From Paulinella micropora (taxonomy: Eukaryota > Cercozoa > Imbricatea > Euglyphida), in NCBI GenBank assembly GCA_009731375.1, contig BJOX01000276.1, positions 170,987-234,986 on the forward strand: a DNA stretch of 64,000 nucleotides, written 5' to 3'. Every line of letters begins with the position of its first letter. The first letter of the stretch is position 1. Both the position numbers and the translations under genes were made by a program. Shown one piece after another: positions 10,213 through 63,599 of this stretch. A model generated the notes under the pieces. The model was not told the DNA's origin. It was given only the letters and a program-made list of their open reading frames with translations, and did no database searches.

Positions 10213-10462
10213 TGTTACAATCCCCGAAGATAGCTCAATAAAAAGTCGGTAATACAACCAAACACAAATCCCCAAAAGAGAATGATGTCTCGTTATATTA
10301 GCTCAGTGAAACCGAAAAGAAAACGGCAACAGACCAATGTTAAAATGGCATTATGTCAAATCCGGCCAAACGATATTGAAAATAATGGGAAAAAACTAGG
10401 TGCACCTGACACCAGAAAAATGATACTTTTTTTTACCGGCTATCCGGGGGGTGATGCCTACA
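10213..10462 (-). repeat. 5' LTR of the gypsy element
   Basis: A 250-bp copy of the terminal repeat, upstream in the element's orientation. It starts TGTTACAATC and ends ATGCCTACA on the plus strand. It differs from the left copy by about seven substitutions and a longer T run near the end. The promoter should lie here, but I could not point to a convincing TATA element. Confidence 0.92.
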
Positions 10463-10466
10463 TATT
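10463..10466. other. Target-site duplication, right copy (TATT)
   Basis: Matches 47-50 exactly, directly after the CA end of the right LTR. Confidence 0.7.
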
Positions 10467-10575
10467 ATAAAAACTTTTGAACATATGCGAAGGGTCCAAG
10501 TGCGAGAGCTTCCCTTCAAATTTATGTGCTAATTAATGACATGGCACCAACTCCTTTCGTAGACAGTCACCTCCC

Positions 10576-10644
10576 AGGTAGGCGATGGTCTTCTCCTCCT
10601 TGCTTGCGGCAGGTAGGCGATGGTCTTCTCCTCCTTGCTTGCGG
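10576..10644. repeat. Tandem duplication, 35-bp period, two copies
   Basis: The word beginning AGGTAGGCGATGGTC occurs at 10576 and again, identically, at 10611. A recent local duplication with no known function. Confidence 0.85.
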
Positions 10645-11485
10645 TGCCAGAGTTCAAGCGCTGCAAAGGTCCATAACCCACTAGACGAGACTGCTAGCCA
10701 GGGGGTTCGTATTTTACTTTACTTAGAGATTTGAATAATTACTGACACGTCACTGGCACAACCCCTTTTGAATTCACCTTTACACATAGAGTGATATAGG
10801 TAAAATAGGTAATTGTCCTTGGGGTAGGCTGGTATGACTAAATACTATTATTAATAAAATTGTCCATTGGCTACTCCTTCGGTCTCGGTTCTTGTTCGTA
10901 TCGGCCATCACAAGTCTGCATTATATCAAGTCGAGAATAAGATCTGAGAAAAAAGGAAAACGCAGGACTATTTACCGAGTCTGTTGCGCTGATCAGCGTG
11001 CAGACCCCTATCATATTATTTAATAACCAAATGCTTATTCAGAAATAGTGAAAGATCAAAGGATCGATTGTTCGACACTCGCTCCTTTTCTTGTAAGAAG
11101 ACAAATTCGTTTGCCTTTGTGAGAATTGCTGTGCACGCTTCCAAGAAGCGGTTTTGGTGGTATTCCACCACAGAGAAAATTGCAATTGTATGCCGTCAGC
11201 TAAAAACTTTTCCACTGAGACGTAGCACGGCCCGGCCGGTTTGCTACAGAAACTAATTGTTGAAAAAAGTACGTAAAAAGCGTGAAAAATAGTAAAAAAT
11301 AAGTTGGAAAGAACGGGGAAAAATAATTAAAGGTTAACTTGAAGATAACTAGAAAAGATAAACGAAGTGCGAGAAGAAGTGAGAACGGGAAAAAGAGAAG
11401 AGAAAATAAATGATAAATCGTGAAAAAAAAAGTGTGTGAAGAGGAAAATTCAAGTGAAAAGTACAAATAAAATATGGTAAGGGGT

Positions 11486-11563
11486 AAAAGATAAATAATA
11501 ATATTAATAAAGGAAATAACTTGAAAAGATAAATAATAATATTAATAAAGGAAATAACTTGAA
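11486..11563. repeat. Tandem duplication, 38-bp period, two copies
   Basis: The A/T-rich unit containing GATAAATAATAATATTAATA occurs at 11490 and 11528. Confidence 0.8.
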
Positions 11564-12371
11564 GCAGCTATGAACCGAAAGAAAAAATAAATAGAAAAAT
11601 GAGGTCAGATGAATAAAAAAGAGAAGAGAAAAAAGAAAAGAGCGAGGAGAGAAAAGGCGAAAAAAGCTAACTAGCTAACAAGAGAAAACAACCCCACGGA
11701 GGGGAGTAGAAAGTCCCACGGTTTGCCATCCTCCTTTTGTAGAAAGCCCCACGATTTGTCAGCGTAGCTGCGGTGCAGACTCGTAATTCCAGTTGAGTGG
11801 CCAAATTGACATACTTTTTAGTCACTGAAGTCTCACATTATTTTGCCATTCCTTGGCAAGGAGATGTCGTAGCCTCCGTGTGAGACTGTTCCAGATCTTC
11901 ATTAAAATACATTCGTCACTATCGAGACAGGTCGAGTGTACATCTGGAGACTCGCTATTAATACAAACAGGTGTCTATATGAATACTACGTGGTGTCGAG
12001 AAAACAACATTTTTCGTGAGTTTCACAAAAGAAGTATGCAAAGTGGTATGATTTGCCTTTGTACGAGCTCGAGTTGTGGAACGACTCTGATTGCTGTGGA
12101 AAACTGTCATTTTGAGTGGCAGTGATATGTGTCAAAAAGGTGATGGTAAAAACTAGTGCCGTCAGTACCAGAACAGGTACTAAAAGGTACTTAATTAATA
12201 ACTACTAATACTTGAACAAATAGTAGGTACTGAGGAGAAGTGTCTAATTACAATTGTCTAATGGAAGTGTGCACATATGATTTTTAACGTGGAAACTTGC
12301 CTGAAGTTAACCACCTCTAGTTGCGGCGGTGACGGATATGTTTATCATGAGTCGTGGCAACGGCAAAACTG

Positions 12372-12438
<67 letters not shown>

Positions 12439-12604
12439 GTCTGTCTACCTACCTACCTACCTATCTACCTACCTACCTACCTACTTACCTACCTACTTAC
12501 CTACCTACCTATCTATCTAAGTAGCCCCGCTAAATGGTTATTTTGTTTCCATATCCTAGTGCGTAGCCTCGCTAAACTGATGATAGTTATTTACTTTGCA
12601 TATG

Positions 12605-54931
<42,327 letters not shown>

Positions 54932-55407
54932 TATTATCGTAATACTAAATTATAAATATTGATATTGTTAACACTAGTAGTAATATGAAATAAAATTAAT
55001 ACTGGTATATACTTATTGAAGGTTGTTCTCGTAACGGTTCTCCGTTGACTCGGACTCTCTCAGTGCTTTTTCTTCTTTGTGGCTATGCATGGAACCAGGA
55101 ACGCCTCCTCAACTTTCTAATCCGTTCATGATGTGCCTACCGAAAATAAGTCTCAAGTCTTGAATTTATCTAAGTCAACCGATTATATATTAACACCATT
55201 ATATTATTATTAATATTACGTTGTAATGCTAGGAGGTTGCCGGGGGAGGGGTTCCCATTCTGTAGGCACTTGCACCGTCTTTATTGAGACAGAAGGAAAC
55301 TGAACCAAACACGGGGTCAATCACTTGCATTTGAAATATCTACCCGCCTAAACTTGAATAAAGGAAATACATATGAGTATATAGTAGTAACTAGGTAAAA
55401 GCAATGA
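54932..55407. other. 3' flank of gene 1, no gene seen
   Basis: A/T-rich unique sequence after the stop codon. It contains the candidate AATAAA. No coding frame supported. Confidence 0.5.
54989..54994 (+). terminator. Candidate polyadenylation signal of gene 1 (AATAAA)
   Basis: AATAAA begins 58 nt after the TAG stop of gene 1, in A/T-rich DNA. Confidence 0.5.
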
Positions 55408-56345
55408 TCTTTGGGAAGCTCCCCATAATGGAACCTTTACCGATTCCTTTCAGGATCAACCCGAGCTACCTAGCAAGAGTCTTCACGCAATATGGAAACG
55501 CACGAGCCTTTAATAACGCGTATAAGTAGAAGAACTGATCCGCGGCGACGAAGACAGCCACGTCACAAAACTGACTAACTTAGATGCTGGTCACGGGTCT
55601 GATGCGTACTGACTCTGACTAAGTTACGTAATTATAATTATGACTGGTAAGTGATGTATTAATATTAAATCCTTTCAGTTAACTTGGCATTGGCACTGAC
55701 ATTATCGACTGTCCGGCCTATTGACAAGTCAACTACTGATCCAAGTAACGGTGAGTGAAATTGAAATAGCTGTGACTAACGCTCCTCCTAGTTATTTGTC
55801 AATGCTATAACTATCAGTCATAATAGTTTTATTGTTCGGAGGCTTAAGCAAATGAAAAATTTGCGAGCGCTCCCGTAAAGGGTATCAAAAGTCCAGAAAA
55901 TTTTTATATATAAATATGATGAGTAGAGATGCGAGCTTTGGGAGCTACCCATCGTGGAACCTGAACCGACCCCTTTCAGGATCTATCCGGGCTACCTAGT
56001 AAGACTATCACGCAGTATGGAAACGCACTTTAATAACTCGTATAATAAAAGAACCGACTCTTTGACTTCCACGTCACAAACTTACTAACTTAGGTACAGG
56101 TCTTACACATTTTCAGTTAACATTGGTATTATTGACTGTCCGGCCTATTGACAAATCAACTACCTAAGTAACGGTGAATTAAATCGAAATAGTAATGACC
56201 AACGCTCCCCCTTAGTTATTTGTCAATATTATAACTACCGTCTTAAGCCAGTGTCTTATAGTTCTTAAGCAAATGAAAAATTTGCAAGCGCTTCCCGTAA
56301 GGGATATCAAAAGTCACTAAAAGCTATATATATAGAAACGTTAGA
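55408..56345. repeat. Diverged direct duplication, two units of about 0.4-0.5 kb
   Basis: 55408-55915 and 55930-56345 share ordered words: AAGCTCCCC/GAGCTACCC, CCTTTCAGGATC, TATGGAAACGCAC, ACTGTCCGGCCTATTGACAA, GCAAATGAAAAATTTGC. Lying just 3' of the copia fragment in its orientation, they may be degraded LTRs, but no TG...CA ends were found. Confidence 0.65.
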
Positions 56346-56437
56346 GGTGTGAGGAAACAAGTGAAAAGAAAGAAAAGCGGGCTGTATGCGATAAAATAAT
56401 ATTGTTCCACGATTTCGGCCACCGGCCACCAGGAATG

Positions 56438-59197
56438 TCAGGAATCCCCGCCACCTGCCACCGCGCGACCCAGAGGGCTAATCCACCTCATTGCGCTGTC
56501 GCATCCATCGCTGTCCTCTACTCCGCTTTCTTCGTATTCCCAATGTTCCTGATCTGGATCGACGACCTGTCCTGCATCGTCTGCCTGAAGCTGTTCGATG
56601 TCCTGTCGGGGATACCTTCCGTGCTTTAACTTCATGAACTCCGCTCTGTTGACTCCCCACTCCGCGTATTGGTCAATGATACGATCGAATGATATGTAAT
56701 CGAGCCAAGTCATCGATCTCAGATTCCACGGTCTCCAGTCCGCCATCGATAAAGCTAAACAACTCACACAAACGAAAACAAAACACAAAACATAGGTGAA
56801 ACACCCGTAATCATTCCGGTACACCCGGAATGATAACCGTAAATTTGTTGAGCAAATAATTAACTGCTCGCGCGGTAACGGTTTAGTTAGTAAATCTCCT
56901 ATTTGCTTTTTAGTTCCTACCTTTATGAACTTTATCTCTCCATCTCTCTGAAGGTGATGAATGAAGTGTAATTCGAGAGGCAAATGTTTGGTGCGGGGTC
57001 CGGATAATCCTCTTTCACCCGCGAGAATTGTTTGTGAATTATCCTCAAAAATTTCTACTGCACCTTTTTGCGGAATTCCGAGTTCCTGTCTGACATGGCC
57101 TATTGCTAGTCCTTCTCTTATGCATTCAGCAGCAGCGTAAATTTCCGCGTCATTGGAACTAAGTGCTATCCTACTCTGTCTTTTTGAAAGCCAACCTATC
57201 GGGTCTCCTCCCCACAAGATTACAAAACCCGTGCGAGACTTACCCGTTTTCAAACAGACTTTATGAGCGGCATCGGGCCACAAAGTGACCTTAGGGTAGG
57301 ACATACCCTCTTGAACGGATTTTGGGCCGTTAAATGCTATACCGCGAAAAGAATTGATTAAATAGCGTATGATTCTGCCTAACATAGCGTAAGTTACTCC
57401 TTTATCTATGGTTTGCATGACGCTTGCAGCGTTAAGAGCTTGTTCGATATCTGGTCTTGTCATTTTGGCTAAATAAAGCAAACTGCCTACTATACTCGGA
57501 ATAGACATTTTACGCAAAGCAGCATCTTCCGACATTGCTTCCGGTGTTTGGTCTACCGCTGGGGTACTTACCGGACGAGAATTTGCGTATCCTGTCTCAC
57601 GTAAATATTAATGGTAGTTTCTCTGGTGCAAAACGATTCTGCCTTTCTCATGCACTATCTCTATACCTTTGAATTCTTTTGCAACTCCTAGCCTTTTGAG
57701 TGGGTAGTACCGTTCTAACGCAGACGCGAATTTATCATAAGCTTCTTTGTTAGGTGCGGAAAATATCAAATCATCCACGTGAAATACTCCCATTATAGCT
57801 TCTCTTATAGGCTTGTCTTTCTACACGAACATGCATAAGTCGGAGTCTAACAACCTAAATCCTAGCTTTACTAACTTAGGGGCTAGTATGTCATGCCACC
57901 TTCTACCTGCCTGAGGCGCACCATACAACGCTCCATCAACACGCAATATCATCCCCTCTTTGCCCTCTCTATCCATTGCATCAGGTGGGTAGGCAAATAC
58001 CGGATCTTGCATGCGGGCATTTAAGTAAGCATTTTTGAAATCGATTCCGTAAAGCTTATTACCATGCCAGGCAGTTAGTTTGGCAAGCATGAGCAGTGAG
58101 CGATGTGAGGCACAAGGGACAAACAATTGGTCAGGGTTGAAACTAACTCCTGGCTCTAACATGTCTCCTCTTGAAGCTAATCTAGACTTAACAAACTTCC
58201 TTCCGTTCTCGTCTATCTTTACTTTGTGAACCCATGTGAGCCTAACTATCTTGCTAACACCAGCCTTTTTGGCTTCGCTATAGTTAACCCATGTGCATGT
58301 CTTAAAGTATTTAAGAGATTGGATCTCTTTCTTCATGCCCTTTAATAGCTCTTTCGCTGTCAATCCCTGCTCTGCTATCTCTTTAGGCACACGAATGTTA
58401 AAATAAAGCAAAAGCTTATTTGGTTCATTCATGCATCTGTCATAGCATAACATAGCACTCTCCAACTCTCCAGCAGGCAATACGGACTCTCCCTCACTTA
58501 CCTTGTACTTATTGATATCAGAATCTAGCATCTTCTCTAGTCTGTCCTCAAACTGAACAAGGTGAGATGGCTTATTAGGTTGTTTTCTAACTTTTAACCT
58601 CTCTTTGGGGGCACACTTCTGCTTCACTATGCCTGTGCGCACTTTACTCTCCCAGCCCTTTCCGTATGTCTTCTCTGCCCACTCGTACGCGTCTCCCCAC
58701 TCTCTTGCAAGAACTCTCACTCTCACTCCCTCTAGTTCCTGAATCTCAACTACTTTTTCTTTTCGTTTTAGTTCACTATGCGGTCGTGATGGTGGTTGTT
58801 GTGCTTGTGGTGGTTGTTGTTGTGCCTGTCGTCTTATTCGTTTTCCTTCTTGAACTATGTTAGCTTCTGACAGTGTGATCTTGTCACTCTGTTCCCATGT
58901 TCTTCCTTTACTAGGTGGCTCACTCTCTTCATATGCTCTTCTCTCATGTTGTGCTTGAGGGTCAGATGCATCTGTGAGTGCGTGTGCATGTCCTAGTCCT
59001 GTGTTGATTGTCTGTGGGGTTGTGTTGGTGGGATGGGGTCCAGCTGTCGGTGTGATGTCGATGTCCTGTGTTGAAAAGCTATCTTGTGTTTGTGTGTGTT
59101 TGTGACTCCCCTGTGTCCCCTCCATACTCCCCCTGTCCTTGTTGACTATTTGACTGACTAACGTCATCGACATTGTCATATGTGTCGTCATCGTCAT
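56438..59197 (-). pseudogene. Ty1/copia pol 3' half (RT and RNase H) with two nonsense codons
   Basis: One frame of 920 codons interrupted only by TAG (57821-57823) and TAA (57608-57610). The N-terminal 260 residues are a hydrophilic spacer. RT follows (VRLTWVHKVKIDENG, YGIDFKNAYLNAR, LYGAPQAGRRW, HVDD just after the first stop). RNase H has LSKRQSRIALSSNDAEIYAA, EDNSQT and IGDLLTKPL. After RNase H, about 130 extra residues include a hydrophobic stretch (FTYVLCFVFVCVSCLA). gag, protease and integrase are absent upstream, so the copy is truncated. A perfect 10-bp inverted repeat (ATCATTCCGG) lies at 56813-56833. Confidence 0.9.
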
Positions 59198-59983
59198 GAC
59201 GAAGCGGTAAATAATAAGGATCCGGTCTCATACCAATGAGACCATATATATGTTTTGCAAACCTGTTTAAATATCATTAAATCTATTGATTATTGCGTGT
59301 AAAACGTTTGAATTGAGATAAAACATATTAATAATCACTTTTAGTATTAAATCTTTTTTTTTACTTGACAGCGGATCAGCCTAGTATATGTGCGCTAAAC
59401 CGGCTAAGTAAGCTAAGTTTGCATGACGCTAATCATGCAGCGATCGCTAAATACAGTCATCACTGCGTTTAAATAGTTTGAATTTATATAAAACATGCTT
59501 TTAGTACATTATATAAATTTATGAGGAATCACGTTCATATAATAGTATTGTAGTATTAGTACAAGGGAAGGGGGATGGAGGCGTCATTGCCTGGCAATCC
59601 CAGTAGATAATCTGAGTGCATTTAACTCGCGCTAGTTGGCTTAAAATGGGCATAAAAAACGAACTTACATCAAATACAAAGTAACGTACATTAAATATGA
59701 AGTAAGTTCGTTCTCTACGGCCACAATGAACAGGCGATCGCGACAAAATTTGGGGGGGACTCAATCCCTGCAGATGATCTGAGTAAAATTAAATTGCGCA
59801 GATCATTTGCGGGGACTTTTGTTTTTTTTGTTTGTTTTGTTTGTGTTGTTTTTTGCGGAGGCCTAGGCAGGAGAAACATCATTGAATGGCTAAATTAGGC
59901 AGCGAAAGGGGGGGGGGTAAGCGGCAGCCAAGAAGGTAATCCTAAGCTACAACAAACAGCGCACGAAGCACTGCCAGGCGAAT
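59198..59983. other. Spacer between the copia fragment and gene 3
   Basis: A/T-rich. It contains a hairpin (ACGAACTTAC 59659-59668 and GTAAGTTCGT 59702-59711) and two diverged copies of a GTTTGAATT...ATAAAACAT word (59307 and 59478). No gene recognised. Confidence 0.45.
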
Positions 59984-62900
59984 TCATTCGCCATTATCTT
60001 CGTCTTCATCTCCTTCCTCATCGCTTGCATCGCGATCGTCATTTTCAGGTACAGCTCCGCAATCTTCGCAACCGACAAAATACAAACGCTTTCTATTACG
60101 TACACCGCAAATGTCGCATTCCCACTCGCCTGCGCTTGCTTTCTCTTCCTCCTCGCCATCTTCGTCCATCCCTGAATAGTCAACACGCTTACCTCTAGCC
60201 TGTACCTGCCTGCGTTCTTTCGCGACAGTGTCAGTGCCTTCGCCACGCTTGCGACGGGAACCTCACAAACAAGGCACAAACAACCCAAAACAATTTCAAA
60301 GCAGTTGCATCGATGCATAACAATCTTTACCTTCGGAACCGGTTTTGCGCTTCTTGACTGCTGGTGGGCTAGCATCGATATCCTTCTCACCTTTTCCCCT
60401 TCCACGCTTACCTCCCTTGCGGCCCTTAGCCTTTGGCTCATCGTGGCTCGTTGCTTCATCTAGACGCGCTCGCAACTCCGCCACTTTACCTTCTGTGGGC
60501 AAACCCATAGCCTCAAGCAATGTAACGCACTGTGCCTTGGGCACGCTACTATATTTGCCTTTGGCACGCTTCTTCTTAACTCTTTGCTTGGCCTTCAAAT
60601 TGCGAAAGTACTTAATCTTCTCTTCCCTTTCCATCCCTGCTGTTGCATCGGACTGCTCCAACACAAACCCTGACTCCACGCCCGTAACCCCGCCCCTGCG
60701 GTTTGGGCACGTTTTCCCTTTTCCATGGGCAGGCTGCGGTGACTTGGTGGCCTGTGTGCAAAACTCACACCGCAGACCCGCAACATCGTCATGCCGCATA
60801 TCCAGTACCACCCGCTGTGCATCACGCACATCGCTGGTGTAAGCTCCATATGCTACACCCGGCAAACTAAAGACCCTGCCAGCGTCGGTGTCCTGAGAAT
60901 ACTTGATGGAGCGCAACGAGGGAAATGTCAGCCACTGATTTCGCGAAGCTTGATCTGGTTCTTGTCCGCCCAAGCCATTATTACATCCATCTCATGCCCA
61001 TATAAACGAACATTTGAATATCAGGCGTTAGAAGCAGACTCCAACCAGTCTGAAACCAGAGAAAACCCGCGGCCTTGCTCAACCTGATCTTTAGTGAAAA
61101 CCCTAGTCAGGTTTCTCTTAGCTCCATCACATGGATTCCACGCGTGATTTGGACAGAGCACATGCGCCTCCACATCCACACCATAAAGGCTATGATAGCA
61201 CGACTCTGAATAAATAAAGGCTCTACTGGTAAAATCACCGCCGCCATCACCAGTTCGTACGCCAGGACCTGGCAGCGAAGAGAGTTCACCACTCCCCCCA
61301 TCCTTCTTGCTGCGGAAGTGATAAGCCCAGGTGTAACGCGTGGTTGCCTCTGAATGCTCGCACAACATGAAGTTATGAAGGTATTCATACTTCAGCTGGC
61401 CATGCGAGTCGCGTTGAACAAGAGTAAAAAGGAGATCGTTGATCTTTGTACCATTTTCGGAATAACAGGCAAGGTAGTCTTGATAAATGACCCACTGGCC
61501 ACTCCCTGCCTCCAAACCATCAATTCGAGCCTGCACAAAGCTAACAGCAAAAATATAAGCATGAAGCCACAGCATAAATCAGAATGACGCTCTTTGACAT
61601 AACTAACCTCACCGGAAGTTTGTTTCACACCTAATCTGACTATTAGATGCCACTCAAGGCCACAGACAGGGCGGGCGAGAGCAAACAAGCAGCAGACTTG
61701 AGCAAAAGCAGCAGTGCTAGGCAGGCAAAAATACAAGCATGAAGCCACAACATAAATCAGAATGACGTTCTTTGACATAACTAACCTCACCGGAAGTTTG
61801 TTTTACACCTAATCCGACTATTAGATGCCACTCAAGGCCACAGACAGGGCGGGCGAGAGCAAACAAGCAGCAGACTTGAGAAAAAGCAGCAGTGCTAGGC
61901 AGGCAAAAATACAAGCATGAAGCCACAGCATAAATCAGAATGGCGCTCTTTGACATAACTAACCTCACCGGAAGTTTGTTTTACACCTAATCCGACTATT
62001 AGATGCCACTCAAGGCCATAGACTGGACGGGCGAGCGCAAACAGACAGCAGACTTGAGCAAAAGTGCCGGCAGGCAGTGGTGCGTGGTACTGACAGAAGA
62101 AGGCATGCCAATATGCAATCATGAATATCATCATAATTATTATCATCAGATAATTACCTACGTTGCGTTTCATACTGTCGGAAATGAATCTCACACTTGT
62201 TCTTGTTCTGCTTGAGTTGGAGAATCTTCTTGGGCTTGCGGGCAGCTCCGGTCTTAGCCTCTTCTCGCTTTAACTCAGCGCACCATTTGTCGTAATTGTC
62301 ATGCCACTTGCACGGTACTGTCTTGGTAATGCACATGAACGAGACTTTCTGATCGGCCAGAATTTTGTTGAAGGTTTTTCGAGTTCGTGGTTGGTAAAAA
62401 TGACGGCATTCCCGGCCACACATACCTCCGCATGTATACGCTGCCGCATTCGCCGAAACCCACTTCGTCGCCTTCAACTCAACCACAAGGGCCTCTACAT
62501 TACCAGCACTTAGCACCATTTGCTTGAATATAATCTTGAAAAGCGTATCTGTGTAGTTATGGTGAAAACTATCTAGGTTACCGTACCAGTAAAGAGTCTC
62601 ACGACCGGACTTATGGCCCATCGCCTCTAGAACTACTTTCTTGGTGATGCTTTTTTCTAAAACTGAAATTCCTTCGCGTTGTTCCTCGGCAGCTCGCTTT
62701 TGATTGAAAACATCTACAGGCACAGCCTCGCCTTTTGCTGCACGCTCCTCTAGCTGCCTTTCTACACGTGCAGCTTTCGCAGCGTACTTGTTGTTGATAG
62801 AAACTCTGAAATCGTTCCACTCTTGAGAAGTCATGAGTCCCCTCATTCTTCCAACCATTTTCTGCTTGTGCGCTTCTCTAGCTGGCATGATTTCCAAAAC

Positions 62901-63599
62901 ACTCTTGACAGCGTTAGCGGCTGCAGCCTCTGCCTTGTTGCGGCGCAGAAGTGCGCTGGTTTCAGGAAACATCCTCTCCCCCTCACCTGACATGAGCATT
63001 TCCTGCAACGCTTTGTCATCAGGGTAGTCGTCGGCTACTTTGCGGGCTGTCCGTTGTCTTTCCTGCCATCTTCGGCCTTTTTCTAGTCGCTTTCGATGTC
63101 TAGGGCTGAGCTGAGTCTCGTCCAGACGGGCGCGGCCGCTACCGACACGCGAAACCGAATTTCGTTTGTTGGCTGGCTCGCTTTGATCATCCGAAGAGCT
63201 AGTAAACATGCTAGAAGACCGTTTTTTGGATGGAAAATCATGGTCAGAGGTTTTCTGGCGTTCCTCCTGCTTCCCATATGGCTGGCCGGAAAGTGAAATC
63301 ACGTTTAGCAAGGAATTGCCGCTACCGACACGCGAAACTGAATTTCGTTTGTTGGCTGGCTCGCTTTGAGCATCCGAAGAGCTAGTAAACAAGCTAGAAG
63401 ACCGTTTCTTGGATAGAAAATCATTATTAGAGATTGTCTGGCGTTCCTCCTGCTTCCCAGCTGCCTGGCCGGAAAGTGAAATCACGTTTAGCGAGGAATT
63501 GCTGGGCAAAGCAGCAGAAAGCAAGGAGCCGTCATCATCTTTGCGTATTACCTCACTCTGACGCTCAGGTTGCGTGTATGCTTTGAGAAGCCAAGACAT
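59984..63599 (-). CDS. Gene 3: four-exon protein with C-terminal zinc-ribbon-like segment
   Basis: Exons 62158-63599, 61057-61540, 60331-60934, 59984-60261. Phases match and the sum is 2808 nt (935 codons plus stop). Exon 1: an in-frame 61-residue tandem duplication (about 34-94 and 95-155, S/K-rich), then a basic coiled-coil-like region and a Cys/His-rich part (TCGGMCGRECRHF). Exon 2: compact, aromatic-rich, with HAWNPCDGAKRNLTR, which faintly recalls the HGKG-CDG-KR block of some DDE transposase-like proteins. Exon 3: SAP-like helix pair (LLEAMGLPTEGKVAELRARL) and a Lys/Arg/Gly tract. Exon 4: CDIC...CEDC, C-x2-C twice, then an acidic tail. A DNA- or chromatin-associated role, perhaps a domesticated transposase, is inference. 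The intron 2 borders are the least certain. Confidence 0.65.
61541..62157. repeat. Gene 3 intron 1: three tandem copies of a 178-bp unit
   Basis: Copies start at about 61557, 61735 and 61913. The unit contains AATCAGAATGACGCTCTTTG and ATTAGATGCCACTCAAGGCC. It ends at the acceptor of exon 2 (TTGCTGTTAG); internal copies keep an acceptor-like TTGCCTGCCTAG. Confidence 0.88.

Larger units (their letters stand above)
51..10462 (-). mobile_element. Ty3/gypsy LTR retrotransposon, near-complete
   Basis: Two direct repeats (51-297 and 10213-10462) that begin TG and end CA flank a gag-pol unit read on the minus strand. The host tetranucleotide TATT occurs immediately outside both ends (47-50 and 10463-10466), as expected for a target-site duplication. 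The order inside is 5' LTR (right), candidate primer-binding site, 786-nt leader, gag, pol (protease, reverse transcriptase, RNase H, integrase), about 0.8 kb 3' untranslated region, polypurine tract, 3' LTR (left). RNase H before integrase is the Ty3/gypsy order. By eye the LTRs differ by seven substitutions and one 3-nt T-run length change, so the insertion is fairly young. Both long frames are open, so the copy could be active or recently active. Confidence 0.93.
10463..12604. other. Intergenic region without a recognised gene
   Basis: Unique-looking DNA followed by an A/G-rich stretch (11270-11690) and, near its end, a (CTAT/CTAC)n tract at 12371-12518. It contains two short tandem duplications, listed separately. 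It lies downstream of gene 2 (minus) and should hold that gene's 3' untranslated region. Confidence 0.5.

Noticed and set aside
56438-59197. Reassignment of TAG/TAA to sense codons, suggested by the two in-frame stops in the copia frame
   Set aside because: The long intact frames (gag, gypsy pol, gene 2 exons 4-5, gene 3 exon 1) contain no internal TAA or TAG, and genes 1 and 2 end in TAG. Two nonsense mutations in a dead element explain it.
61392-62194. Repeated minus-strand frames MRLVMSK...VCGLEWHL
   Set aside because: They are three translations of the 178-bp triplicated intron segment of gene 3; no start context, and they do not join in phase with exon 2.
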